Assembly (NCBI GenBank): GCA_014874475.1
Contig: JADBJJ010000003.1
Location: 1-64,000, forward strand
From: Chloroflexota bacterium
GTDB taxonomy: Bacteria; Chloroflexota; Anaerolineae; B4-G1; DUEL01
Length of the DNA: 64,000 nucleotides
Direction: 5' to 3'
A program made the position numbers and the translations under genes. Numbering within the stretch: position 1 is the stretch's first letter; each line of letters starts with the position of its first letter. Shown here piece by piece: positions 38,701 through 48,061 of this stretch. The notes beneath the pieces are model-generated. The model was not told the DNA's origin. It searched no databases and saw nothing but the letters and a program-made list of their open reading frames with translations.

Positions 38701-39030
38701 CTGGCCATTTCGCAGTTGGTAGATAACGCCATCAAATTCAGCCCTCAGGGGGGAACAGTGCGGATCCGGATATGGTCGGAAGGAGATTGGGTGAACCTGG
38801 CTGTCCAGGACGAAGGGATTGGCATTCCTCAGGAGCATCTCCCGCACATCTTTGAGCGCTTCTATCAGGTGGATGGTTCCACCACGCGTCGCTTTGGGGG
38901 GATGGGGGTTGGCCTGGCACTGGTATGGGAAATTATGGAAGCCCACCACGGTTTTGTCAGAGTAGAGAGCGAGATGGGGAAAGGGAGTACCTTCATCCTC
39001 TCCTTCCCTCGGGCCGGAGGGGGGGCATGA
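35758..39030 (+). CDS. Multi-GAF soluble sensor histidine kinase
   Basis: About five GAF-like repeats then QMIQNVGHELRTPLALIQGY and FGGMGVGLALVWEIMEAHHG; TTG start. Confidence 0.88.
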   Translation: MTIESPGVGVADLGPEIVRRLLAGAPLEDVLHLILDSGLQDVGADRAAIYIYDHQRDRMTIGCARRLSEEYLSFLTDAFRQVPGSRLLQEPGPILIEDAWQDPAARALWEAARREGFRSYIVLALSHLQRLLGAMVFYWNQPRSWRPEEVQRYQFFADLAAIAIAQEELSRRAHRWSDMLAAFQEIDRQILVSQDLEAVLESIAGALQRILSVSVLYIGLYDSLLGEVAIPILIDRGERKPPLRLKLSEEAGLTGWVIRTAQPLWINDTWKEPLPVPAIQVGDPTRSLALLPLRVRGRTVGVLSTQSYIPYAFDAEDQQLLEEVATQAAIAIENVRLLKESQQRMAQLEMAAEVARAAASILDIQQLLSRTAELVRERFNLYYVGIFLVDETGRWAVLRAGTGEAGRKMLEMGHKLEVGGSSMIGWCTAYGKPRIALDVGKEAIRFDNPFLPQTRSEMALPLVSRERVIGAMTVQSDRPAAFTPEDVTVLQIVANQLATAIENASLYQETLHRQAQAWVLREVMLAAASTLDFDQVLQRTIQTLRSALQVEFLAIVLPDESGEFLRIHPSQIGYSIPVEEIRLPLDGSVSGLVFQSGRGMLIPDVRKVPFYYPGHPEVRSELCVPLRLGDEVIGVLNVESRQLNAFHEEDLAFFTAIAGELAIALENARLYHQEQRQREEAESLYRAAQAMTTTLDLSEVLERILTELQNVVPYDSASVQLLREGKLEIIAGRGFPDLEKILEITIDLMSSRSPNAQVIRTRAPVILEDAPALYEEFRREPHAQAGIRAWMGIPFLYGDRVIGMLTLDKKEPGFYNRDYARVALAFAGQAAIAMENARLYEQLETQSAQLAAALQRLQNLDRLREQMIQNVGHELRTPLALIQGYAELLLSGDLGPVQPLQRSAIQIIYERTQMLARMISNLTALRTVRPETLVMAPVSLPEAVKWVVEYYRHRAEDAGITLMGEVPEDVPTVLADREHLLLAISQLVDNAIKFSPQGGTVRIRIWSEGDWVNLAVQDEGIGIPQEHLPHIFERFYQVDGSTTRRFGGMGVGLALVWEIMEAHHGFVRVESEMGKGSTFILSFPRAGGGA

Positions 39031-39668
39031 AGAAATGGTTCGTCGCTGTTGCCGGGAATATCGGCGTCGGCAAATCCAGCCTGACCGGGATGCTGGGGGA
39101 GCGATTGGGTTGGAAGCCCTTTTTTGAGGCCGTCTCCGATAATCCCTACCTGGCCGACTTTTATCAGGACATGGCCCGCTGGAGTTTCCATTCCCAGGTC
39201 TTTTTCCTCTCCCGACGGCTTCGCCATCATCATCAGTTGCTGCAATGGCCCAACTCGGTGGTGCAGGACCGGACGGTCTACGAGGATGCGGAAGTTTTTG
39301 CCCGCAATTTGTATCGCCAGGGACTGATGAGTGAGCGAGATTACTGCAGTTATCGGGAGTTATATGACGTGTTGAGCGCGCTGCTGCCCCCGCCCGACCT
39401 GGTGATCTACCTGCGGGCCTCGGTGCACACGTTGATGGCTCGCATTGCCCAGCGCGGGCGCTCTTTTGAGCGAAGTATCACGCCCGAATACCTGGAGCAG
39501 TTGAACGGTTTGTACGAGGAGTGGATTGGTCAGTTCAACCTCTGCCCGGTTCTGACCGTGCCCTCAGACCGGCTGGATTTCGTGGCGAATTCTCATCATC
39601 TGGACCTCATTGTGGAAAAGGTGCTGGAGAAACTGCAAGGGCGAGAGGTGGTGGAGTTTGGCGAATGA
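39027..39668 (+). CDS. Second deoxynucleoside kinase
   Basis: KKWFVAVAGNIGVGKSSLTGMLGERLGWKPFFEAVSDNPYLADFY; VQDRTVYEDAEVFA; ATGA overlap with the upstream kinase gene (listed start 38925). Confidence 0.9.
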   Translation: MKKWFVAVAGNIGVGKSSLTGMLGERLGWKPFFEAVSDNPYLADFYQDMARWSFHSQVFFLSRRLRHHHQLLQWPNSVVQDRTVYEDAEVFARNLYRQGLMSERDYCSYRELYDVLSALLPPPDLVIYLRASVHTLMARIAQRGRSFERSITPEYLEQLNGLYEEWIGQFNLCPVLTVPSDRLDFVANSHHLDLIVEKVLEKLQGREVVEFGE

Positions 39669-39702
39669 ACAGAGTGGCCCGCTTTGCATGGGTGGGAGTA
39701 CG

Positions 39703-42306
39703 ATGGAAAAACAGGAGCGTGCATTCCAGATGAAGCGGCGCAAACGAAACCGGGTGAAAGAGTATGACTGGCTGATGGAGGTCGTCCGGGAACTGGCAAC
39801 CGGGCTGGATCTGGATGGCGTAGCACGGCGGGTACTGGCGCTCAGCCTTCAGGCGGTGGATGCGGACCTGGGCAGCCTGATGCTTTTGAATGAATCGGGA
39901 CGACCGGTCGTGGTTCTTCTGCTTCACGAGGGGCGGTTTCGCCGGGGCAGCCTATCTCTGGCGCAGCGGGTGCTGGAGGAAGGGTTGAGCGGCTGGGTCC
40001 TGCAGAACCGTCAGGCGGTCCGTCTGGACGATGCGGAAAAGGATCCCCGCTGGCTTAAGTTGCCGGAATCCGATGTCACCGCGAATGCCCGCTCTGTGCT
40101 CTGCGCGCCGTTGATCTCTCCCCGTCGGGTGATAGGCGTTCTGACCTGCGCTCACTTCCAGCCTGGGCGCTTTGATGATATGGACCTCCGGGCGCTCCAG
40201 TTTGTCGCTGATCAGGCGACAGTTGCGCTGGAAAATGCATGGCTGTTTGCTGCCGAGGAGCAGCGTCGCCACCTGGCGGATACCCTGCGGGATATTGCCC
40301 GGGCCCTGACGGCCACGCTGGACCTGGATGAGGTGTTATCCCTTATCCTGGAATCCCTGAGCCGGGTTGTTACCCACGACAGCGCGTCCATTTTTCTCGT
40401 AGAAGGTCGGCAACTGAAGATCCGGGCCTGGAGAGGTTTTGAGCGCTCAGAGGCCGTGCAAAACATAACCCTTCCCCTGGATGGAAACCACATTATGGCC
40501 CGTGTGGTGGCTCGCCGTGAGCCCCTGGTCTGTGCGGATGTCCAGGAGGAAGAGGGGTGGCAGAATATTCCGGGCATCCCTCTCATCCGCGGATGGGTTG
40601 GTGCTCCGCTGGTAGCCCGGGGGAAAGTCGTTGGTGTGCTTACAGTAGATAACTTGCAGCCGGATAAGTATAGCGAGGGAGACGCGCTCATCGTTGCTGC
40701 CTTTGCCGACCATGCTGCTATTGCCATTGCCAATGCCCAATTGGTACAGCAGACTCAGCGGCAACTGGAGGAAGTGGCCTTTCTCTATCGCACGGGCCAG
40801 GCGCTGGCCGCTTCTTTAGAGATGGAAGATGTCCTGCAGTCACTGATAGATAGCGTACGGGATCACTTTAGAGTGGAGGCAGCCTCTGTTGCCCTGGTGG
40901 ATGAGCAAACCGGCGATCTGGTCTTTCGGGTAGCCACCGGTGGCGCGGCCGATCAGGTGGTTGGGGTGCGCCTGAAACCGGGACAAGGTATCGCTGGCTG
41001 GGTGGCTCAGTCGGGTCTCCCCATTGTGGTTCCCTCGGTGGACCAGGACCCCCGCTGGTACCCGGGAGTGGATCAACAGACCGGCTTCCGCACAAGGATG
41101 GTTGTCGCCGTTCCCATTCATCTGGGGGGAGAGGTCCTGGGGGTCATGGAGGCGATTAATCCCAGGGAAGGGATCCTGGATGAAGGGGGGATGAAACTGC
41201 TGTTGAACGTCGCCGCATTAGCCGCCAGCGCGATCCAGAATGCCCGGCAGTTTAACCGCGCCCGCGATGCTGAAGAACGGTACTCCAACCTCTTTGAGAA
41301 CAGCGCCGATCCGATTCTTATTACCGACGCGCAGGGGCGGATTACGGATGTGAACCGCAAATTTTGTCAGATGCTGGGATATGATCGCGAAGAGATCCGG
41401 CTTCGGGAAGCATTTGCTCTGACGGCCCACCCACAGCGGCTGCGCGATTGGCTGGCTCTCGTCCTCCAGGGGACGGACATCCTGGGCAATCTGGAGATGA
41501 TCACCCGAGAGGGGCGAACCCTCCCCTTTGAAGTGCGGGCGACTCTGATCTTCCACGGTTCCAGGCCCTTTGTCCAGTGGGTTTTTCATGACATCACGGA
41601 GCGGCTGCGGTTGGAGCAGGTCCGGGAAGACCTGACCCATATGATTGTGCACGATCTCCGCAACCCGCTTTCCTCTATCATGAGCAGTCTGGAATTGATC
41701 CGGGCATGCTTGCAGGACCCGACCATAGATATTCTCCCGGAGCAATTGTTTGCTGTAGCACAGCGGAGCGGCGAGCGCCTGTTCGGATTGATTGATTCTA
41801 TTCTGGATGTCGCCCGCCTGGAATCTGGAAAGGCGGAACTGAATTATCAGGTGATAGACGTCGGAGATATGGTCGGAGAAGCCGTGGAGCAGGTAAGGCC
41901 GGTGGCGGTGGGACGAGAGATTCACCTGAGTTTCTATGTTCCTGCAGGTCTTCCGCTGATAGAGGGAGACCGGAATCTCCTGCTGCGGACTCTGATCAAT
42001 CTGCTGGATAATGCGATCAAGTTTACCCCTTCCGGTGGAGAGGCTCGGGTAACGGTAGACCATCCGTTGGTGGATGCTCTCCAGTTCGCGGTCTCCGATA
42101 CAGGCCCGGGTATCCCTCTGGAGTATCAGGAGCGGATTTTTGACCGGTTCGCCCGGCTTCCCAATGAAAGAGCACGAGGCACTGGAATCGGGTTGGCCTT
42201 CTGTAAACTGGCTGTGGAGGCCCATGGGGGCCGTATTTGGGTGGAAAGCCAGCCTGGTCAGGGGTCAACATTCAAGTTCATAATCCCGATACATCCAGCC
42301 CGCTGA
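39703..42306 (+). CDS. Multi-GAF/PAS soluble sensor histidine kinase
   Basis: Tandem GAFs, PAS (LFENSADPILITDAQGRITDVNRKFCQMLGYDREEI), DLTHMIVHDLRNPLSSIMSSLEL, HATPase. Start revised from 39610. Confidence 0.88.
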   Translation: MEKQERAFQMKRRKRNRVKEYDWLMEVVRELATGLDLDGVARRVLALSLQAVDADLGSLMLLNESGRPVVVLLLHEGRFRRGSLSLAQRVLEEGLSGWVLQNRQAVRLDDAEKDPRWLKLPESDVTANARSVLCAPLISPRRVIGVLTCAHFQPGRFDDMDLRALQFVADQATVALENAWLFAAEEQRRHLADTLRDIARALTATLDLDEVLSLILESLSRVVTHDSASIFLVEGRQLKIRAWRGFERSEAVQNITLPLDGNHIMARVVARREPLVCADVQEEEGWQNIPGIPLIRGWVGAPLVARGKVVGVLTVDNLQPDKYSEGDALIVAAFADHAAIAIANAQLVQQTQRQLEEVAFLYRTGQALAASLEMEDVLQSLIDSVRDHFRVEAASVALVDEQTGDLVFRVATGGAADQVVGVRLKPGQGIAGWVAQSGLPIVVPSVDQDPRWYPGVDQQTGFRTRMVVAVPIHLGGEVLGVMEAINPREGILDEGGMKLLLNVAALAASAIQNARQFNRARDAEERYSNLFENSADPILITDAQGRITDVNRKFCQMLGYDREEIRLREAFALTAHPQRLRDWLALVLQGTDILGNLEMITREGRTLPFEVRATLIFHGSRPFVQWVFHDITERLRLEQVREDLTHMIVHDLRNPLSSIMSSLELIRACLQDPTIDILPEQLFAVAQRSGERLFGLIDSILDVARLESGKAELNYQVIDVGDMVGEAVEQVRPVAVGREIHLSFYVPAGLPLIEGDRNLLLRTLINLLDNAIKFTPSGGEARVTVDHPLVDALQFAVSDTGPGIPLEYQERIFDRFARLPNERARGTGIGLAFCKLAVEAHGGRIWVESQPGQGSTFKFIIPIHPAR

Positions 42307-42344
42307 ATTCAGTCCGTTGGGGGCCAATTAGGGAGCAGAATTCA

Positions 42345-43565
42345 ATGACCGACCGTCTCTACTACATAGATTCCTACCTCACTCATTTCACTGCCCGGGT
42401 GGTAGAACGGTTGTCCTGGGACGACCATCCGGCAGTGATTCTGGACCGTACCGCTTTCTATCCGACCTCCGGCGGTCAGCCCTCCGACCGGGGCCGACTC
42501 GGCGGGGTCCCCGTCATTGGAGTAGAGGTGCGGGAGCCCAACGGGGCCATTGTGCACATTCTGGAGGCCCCCTTCCCCGGCGATGAGGTGACCGGCGAGA
42601 TAGATTGGTCCCGCCGCTTTGACCATATGCAGCAACATACTGGTCAGCATCTCCTCTCCGCCGCCTGCGAGCAATTGCTGGATGCAGATACCGTCTCTTT
42701 CTATCTGGGAGCGGAGGTTAGCACCATAGACCTGAACATCCCGCGTCTTGCACGCGAGGCGCTGGAGGAGGTAGAGGATTGGGTCAACCGGGTCATCTGG
42801 GAGAACCGACCCGTGCGGACGTATTTTGTGCGCCCGGAAGAGGTAGCGACCCTTCCACTGCGGCGCCCCCCGCCAGTGGAGGGACCTATCCGCCTGGTGG
42901 AGGTGGCGGGGGATGAGGGGGACCGTCCCTTTGACCTGAATCCGTGCGGGGGAACGCATGTCGCCCGGACCGGCGAAATCGGTTTACTGAAAGTGCTCCG
43001 CCTGGATTACCGGGGACAGGAGACACGGGTGGAGTTTGTTTGCGGTGGGCGCGCACTGAGGGATTACCGGCTGAAGAACGGTGTGCTGTTAAACCTAACA
43101 GCGATGTTAACGGTGGGGTATTGGGAGTTGCCGGAGGCAATAAGCCGTCTACAGGATGAAATAAAGGAGGCCCGGCGAGACGTGCGCTCGCTGCGAGAGC
43201 GGCTGGTGGAAGTAGAGGCGGCGCGGCTGGTAGAGACTGCCGTAGTTGTCGGCTCACTGCGGGTAGCCCGGGCGGTGGAGGAGAACTGGGACCCCGCCGA
43301 CCTGCGAGCGCTGGCCCAGAAAGTCGCGGCCCATCCAGGTGTGGTCGCGCTGGTGGCTTCCGTTGGCGGTGAACGGGTCCATCTCTGCGTGGCCTGCGCG
43401 GAGGGGACTCCCGCCGATGCGACAGCCCTCCTGCGGGCGATCGCCGAACCGCTGGGGGGCAAGGGAGGCGGGCAGGCCCGTTTCGCCCAGGGGAGTGCTC
43501 CCGCTGTCCCGCGTCAGCGAGTGGAGGATGTGCTGGAGGCCGTCAGGGTGATCCACGAAATGTGA
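42345..43565 (+). CDS. alaX: Alanyl-tRNA editing protein AlaX-L with DHHA1 domain
   Basis: LDRTAFYPTSGGQPSDRGRLGG; MQQHTGQHLLSA; CGGTHVARTGEIG; GKGGGQARFAQGSA. Confidence 0.9.
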   Translation: MTDRLYYIDSYLTHFTARVVERLSWDDHPAVILDRTAFYPTSGGQPSDRGRLGGVPVIGVEVREPNGAIVHILEAPFPGDEVTGEIDWSRRFDHMQQHTGQHLLSAACEQLLDADTVSFYLGAEVSTIDLNIPRLAREALEEVEDWVNRVIWENRPVRTYFVRPEEVATLPLRRPPPVEGPIRLVEVAGDEGDRPFDLNPCGGTHVARTGEIGLLKVLRLDYRGQETRVEFVCGGRALRDYRLKNGVLLNLTAMLTVGYWELPEAISRLQDEIKEARRDVRSLRERLVEVEAARLVETAVVVGSLRVARAVEENWDPADLRALAQKVAAHPGVVALVASVGGERVHLCVACAEGTPADATALLRAIAEPLGGKGGGQARFAQGSAPAVPRQRVEDVLEAVRVIHEM

Positions 43566-43577
43566 GGGAAGAAGTTG

Positions 43578-44423
43578 ATGGACGAAATCGCCCCCGGTGT
43601 CTATGTCGCTTCTTTCTATCCCGGCATTAATGTGGGTCTGGTGGTGACCGGGCGGTGGGTGATCGCGGTGGATGTGCCGCCGCTCCCCTCCGATCATCAA
43701 GTCTGGCGGAAAGCGGCGCGCGCTATCGGGCGCCCTATCCGCTATCTCATTTTGACCGACGACCACCCATACCGGCTGCTGGGGGCGCTCTGGGTGGGGG
43801 TGCCCCTCATCTCCGGGCGCGGGACCTGGCAGAAAATTCGGGAGCGGGGAGAAAGTCTGTTACCGGTACTTGTGGAGGATTGGAACCGCCGTCATTCCCT
43901 GCAGGGGAAGGTGATTTCCCTTCCGGAATTGGAATCCGTTCCGCTTCCGGAACTTGTTGTGGATGGTCGGATAATGCTGGCAGACGAGATTACCGTTAGC
44001 GTGGAGTCGGCTCCTGGCCCGTCGGCGGGCAGTGTATGGGTCTGGCTCCCCCGACAGGCGGTACTCTTTACCGGCGATGGGGTCGTTCATAGCCACCCAT
44101 CTCTTTCAGAGTCCCCTTCCCCGACCCGGTGGCTGGAGGCATTGGCCCGCTTGGAAGAGGGGACTCCGCCGGCTCAAGTCGTGGTGCCAGGCCAGGGGCC
44201 GGTGGGCGGGCTGGGGGTCGTCCAACCGCTGGCCGGCTATCTCCGACATGCCTATCAGCGGCTGCAGACAGTTCTGTCCAGGGGAAAATCTCCCGACCTG
44301 ACGCCGGTGGCGGAGGAACTGCTACAACTTTTCCCCTCACAGGACGAGGAAAAGGAACGGTTGTTGCCGCAGATTCGGGCCGGATTGGAGTACTGGCTGG
44401 AAGAAATGAAAACAAAGAATTAA
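43578..44423 (+). CDS. Metallo-beta-lactamase-fold-like protein, canonical HxHxDH not evident
   Basis: EIAPGVYVASFYPGINVGLVVTGRWVIAVDVP; LILTDDHPYRLLGALW; VLFTGDGVVHSHP. Confidence 0.6.
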   Translation: MDEIAPGVYVASFYPGINVGLVVTGRWVIAVDVPPLPSDHQVWRKAARAIGRPIRYLILTDDHPYRLLGALWVGVPLISGRGTWQKIRERGESLLPVLVEDWNRRHSLQGKVISLPELESVPLPELVVDGRIMLADEITVSVESAPGPSAGSVWVWLPRQAVLFTGDGVVHSHPSLSESPSPTRWLEALARLEEGTPPAQVVVPGQGPVGGLGVVQPLAGYLRHAYQRLQTVLSRGKSPDLTPVAEELLQLFPSQDEEKERLLPQIRAGLEYWLEEMKTKN

Positions 44424-44750
44424 CAACTTTCTGCAGGTTTCAGAGCCTGCGGGAAGATCGCGTAATCTTCCTCGGAGTGTTGCTGAAAATATAGCGCTGT
44501 TGGCTCGGGGGCAGAGTTGTGCTGGCACGGAGAGGGGCTTTTAGCGCCCCCTCATCCCCGGGGAAGGGCCAATCCCCCCTCCCCACGCAGCGCCGCCGTG
44601 GGGGGCAGGGGGTGGGGCCGATATGCTGGATGGTACGCTCGCCCTTAGCCAGGAAACGGACCCCGGCCTTCTGGCGCTGCGGTGAACATTCAGCGACACT
44701 CTATGAGAAGATTACCGGAAGATCAAGCCTCATGCGAAATGGGGGAAGAA

Positions 44751-45017
44751 ATGGATGAGATTGCTCGCATTCGGGCGGTCAAGTTGGCGCATGAGGCGGA
44801 GTTGATGCGCAAAGCGAACGTCGTCGGGGTCGGCATCGGCCTCCGCCAGCGGGACGGGCAGTATACCGGCGAACTGGCCCTCATCGTCTCGGTGACCCAC
44901 AAAGTGCCGCTGAATGAACTGGACCCGCAGGACGTCATTCCCGAAGAAATAGACGGGATTCCAGTGGATGTACAGGCTGTGGGGACGTTGAGGGCACTGG
45001 CGGCTCCGGGTTCATAA
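44751..45017 (+). CDS. Small hypothetical protein
   Basis: MDEIARIRAVKLAHEAELMRKANVVGVGIGLRQRDGQYTGELALIVSVTHKVPLNEL; RBS-like GGGGGAAGAA. Confidence 0.55.
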   Translation: MDEIARIRAVKLAHEAELMRKANVVGVGIGLRQRDGQYTGELALIVSVTHKVPLNELDPQDVIPEEIDGIPVDVQAVGTLRALAAPGS

Positions 45018-45070
45018 CAGAACGTGCCCGGCGCTTTCAGTAGGGCCTGGCACGTTTGCGATGCAAGCCC

Positions 45071-47350
45071 TTATCGTTTCCCCAGTGCCCTCAACACCAA
45101 CTCCGGCGTGATGGGAAGTTCGCGAATGGGTTTCCCGATAGCGTCCACTACCGCGTTCGCCACTGCCGGCGCCACTGGCGTGAGCGCGGGCTCACCGATA
45201 CCCTTTGCCCCAAATGGCCCCACGCCTGTCCCCGACTCCAGCAGGATGACCTGTGTCGTCGGATAATCTACCGACGTCGGAATCAGGTACTCTGAAAGCG
45301 ATGGGGTCCTAATCTCTCCGTTCTCCACGATGAGGTTCTCCATCAGCGCGTATCCCAGCCCCTGATGGCTTCCCCCCTGGATCTGCCCGATGACGGCAGC
45401 GGGGTTGATGGCCCGACCCACATCGTGGCAGGCTGCGCTCTTCAGGACCTCTATCTGTCCTGTCTCCGTATCCACCGCCACTTCCACCGCGAAGGCCCCA
45501 AAGGTGAAATCCGGGAAGACATCGCCCTGTCCAGTCTCCGGGTCTATGGGGTCGCGGAAGGGGGCCTTGAAGAGGGCCAAGTGGGCCAGTGGCAACCCTT
45601 CCGCCGCGCAGATGCGCACCAGGTCCGGCAGCGGCATGGAGCGATCTGGATCACGTTTGATGAAGACCCGTCCGTCTGCCAGGTCCAGGTCGTCCGGGTC
45701 CTCCTCAAAGTATTTGGACGCCCGTTCCAACAGGGTCTTCCGGATGGATGTGGCGGCCTGCAGGACAGCGTTGCCGGACATATAGAGTTGGCGGGTGGCG
45801 GTGGTGGTCCCCGCCAGCGGGGTCAGCGCTGTGTCTGGCGTGTAGGCGACGACGTTCTCCAGCGGGACGCCCAGGACCTCGCTGGCGATCTGGCAGAGAC
45901 TGGAGAGTTGCCCGCCGCCGGGGTCCGGTGCGCCGCAGCGGATGACCACCGTCCCGTCCAGTTCCAGGCCCACCCAGGCCTGCGAAGTATCGTGGAGCCA
46001 CATCAGGCGGCCGTAACTCTGGAAGTACGAGGCGAACCCGCGCCCAACCTGAATCGGTCCGTGGTCCGGGGTCCGTTCGCCCAGCGCTTCCAGCGCCCGT
46101 CGCGCCGACTCCTCCAGGAGAACTGCGCTTTGAATGACCTGGCCCGTGGCCGTGGTGTCCCCAGTGCGCAGATAGTTGATCTGCCGCACTTCCAGCGGGT
46201 CCATTCCCAGCGCGCGGGCGATGTCGTCCATCTGGCGCTCGTAGGCGAAACAGGGCTGGGGGCCGCCGAAGCCGCGAAACGCGCTGGTGAACGGGTTGTT
46301 CGTCGCCACCGCGACGGTATCTACCCAGACATTGTCTATCCGGTATGGCCCTGTTGCCATAACCGTTGCGTAGAGGGAGACATAGGGGCTCAGGTACGGG
46401 TACGCGCCCGAATCCGCGATCAGGTCCGCCTGGAGCGCGGTGATGCGTCCGTTCCGTTTGACGCCGATCCGGTAGCGCATAATGAACGGGTGGCGCTTGG
46501 AGTGGGCCAGGATGGACTCCTCGCGGGTGTAGGCCAGGCGAACGGGGCGGCGGGTGTGCAGGGCCAGCAGGGCCAGGAAGACCTCCACGGTGATATCTTC
46601 CTTGCCGCCAAAGCCGCCCCCCGCGAAGGCGCCCTGGATGCGCACCCGGTTCTGGGGAATCCCCAGGGTCCGGGCGACAGTACGGAAGTGCTCCATAACC
46701 TGGGTAGAGACGCGGATGTTGATAACGCCGCGCTCGTCCACCCAGGCGACGCCGGCTTCGGGCTCCAAGTAAGCGTGCTCCACGAAGGGAACCCGGTAGG
46801 TGTTCTCTATGATGAGGTCGGCGGCGGCGAAGCCGGCCTCAATGTCGCCCTTGCGGATGCGCCATCGGGCGACGATGTTATCCGGCTCAAAGACGATCGG
46901 CGCTCCCGGCTTCATCGCTTCCAGGGGGTCAAAGACGCCGGGCAGGGGTTCGTACTCCACGTCAATCAGTTCCAGGGCCCGCTCGGCGATCTCCTCCGTC
47001 TCCGCCGCGACGAGGGCCACTGCCTCGCCCTTATAGCGGACCCGGTCCCAGGCCAGGACAGGGGTCTCGGATTGGGGCCGCTCCCGCTGGCCGGTCTGGC
47101 CGGGGATGTCGGCGACCATTTTGGCGTAGCCGATGTCGGCAGCAGTGAGCACGCAGACGACGCCGGGGAGAGCCCGGGCCCGGCGGGGGTCTATGCGGAC
47201 GATGCGGGCGGAAGGGTAGGGGCTGCGCAGGACCTTGCCGTGGAGCATTCCCGGCATTTTGTAGTCATCCGCGTAGATGGTGGCACCGACGGCCTTGCTG
47301 AGAGCGTCAAACCGGCGGATGGGACGGCCGATGACTTTGAAGTTGGCCAT
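45071..47350 (-). CDS. Xanthine dehydrogenase family, molybdopterin-binding large subunit (set 1)
   Basis: IGRPIRRFDALSKAVGATIYADDY; GAFAGGGFGGKEDI; SAFRGFGGPQPCFAYE; GAKGIGEPA. Confidence 0.9.
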   Translation of the reverse strand: MANFKVIGRPIRRFDALSKAVGATIYADDYKMPGMLHGKVLRSPYPSARIVRIDPRRARALPGVVCVLTAADIGYAKMVADIPGQTGQRERPQSETPVLAWDRVRYKGEAVALVAAETEEIAERALELIDVEYEPLPGVFDPLEAMKPGAPIVFEPDNIVARWRIRKGDIEAGFAAADLIIENTYRVPFVEHAYLEPEAGVAWVDERGVINIRVSTQVMEHFRTVARTLGIPQNRVRIQGAFAGGGFGGKEDITVEVFLALLALHTRRPVRLAYTREESILAHSKRHPFIMRYRIGVKRNGRITALQADLIADSGAYPYLSPYVSLYATVMATGPYRIDNVWVDTVAVATNNPFTSAFRGFGGPQPCFAYERQMDDIARALGMDPLEVRQINYLRTGDTTATGQVIQSAVLLEESARRALEALGERTPDHGPIQVGRGFASYFQSYGRLMWLHDTSQAWVGLELDGTVVIRCGAPDPGGGQLSSLCQIASEVLGVPLENVVAYTPDTALTPLAGTTTATRQLYMSGNAVLQAATSIRKTLLERASKYFEEDPDDLDLADGRVFIKRDPDRSMPLPDLVRICAAEGLPLAHLALFKAPFRDPIDPETGQGDVFPDFTFGAFAVEVAVDTETGQIEVLKSAACHDVGRAINPAAVIGQIQGGSHQGLGYALMENLIVENGEIRTPSLSEYLIPTSVDYPTTQVILLESGTGVGPFGAKGIGEPALTPVAPAVANAVVDAIGKPIRELPITPELVLRALGKR

Positions 47351-47528
47351 AGTTCCTCCTGAAATGGAGAATGAAGAGAACCGGGAGAACCGGAATCAGT
47401 GAATCGGAAGGTTGACGAAAGGCATTAGCGGGACGTCCTGGTATGGGATGGACGCCGAGATCGTTGATGTCGCTGTTCGGTGACGATGAGGGCGATGACT
47501 TCATCATCGTAGGTCACAGGACTCCTTC

Positions 47529-48044
47529 CTATGATTCCCTTGATTCTGCAACTCTCCTGATCCCCTCCACAATGAGCGCATAGCCAGTGCAGCGGCACAA
47601 GTTGCCGGAGATAGCCTCCCGGATTTCCTCCTCGGTGGGATGGGGGTTCCGGTCCAGCAGTGCTTTTGCCGCAATGACAATGCCCGGGATGCAGAAGCCG
47701 CACTGGACGCCGCCGCTATCTGCCAGCGCCTCCTGAATGGGGTGGGGGTGGTCCACGGTGCCCAACCCGGCGGCGGTGACAATCTCGGCGCCGTCCGCCT
47801 GCCAGGCCAGCACCAGGCAACTGTTGACGGCCCGACCGTTCAGCAAGACGGCACAGGCGCCGCAATCTCCCTTCTCGCAACCGTTCTTGACATCCGTATA
47901 ACCCAGGTCCCGCAGGGCGCGCAGCAGCGTGACGTTGGACTTCAGCGCGACCTGATGGCTTCGGCCGTTAATGTTCAGGGTGATGAGTCTGGGCTCCATA
48001 GTTCCTCCTAATAGGGACAAGCCGACATGCCTTCTGCCACGCAT
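47529..48044 (-). CDS. (2Fe-2S) small subunit of molybdenum hydroxylase (set 1)
   Basis: NGCEKGDCGACAVLLNGRAVNSCL; QCGFCIPGIVIAAKALL; ISGNLCRCTGYALIVEGI. Confidence 0.92.
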   Translation of the reverse strand: MRGRRHVGLSLLGGTMEPRLITLNINGRSHQVALKSNVTLLRALRDLGYTDVKNGCEKGDCGACAVLLNGRAVNSCLVLAWQADGAEIVTAAGLGTVDHPHPIQEALADSGGVQCGFCIPGIVIAAKALLDRNPHPTEEEIREAISGNLCRCTGYALIVEGIRRVAESRES

Positions 48045-48061
48045 CCAACGGCTGGAAACTC

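Noticed and set aside
45365-47362. 665-aa + strand ORF antisense to the molybdenum hydroxylase large subunit
   Set aside because: Shadow ORF from high GC3 on the opposite strand; low-complexity composition and no recognisable motifs.
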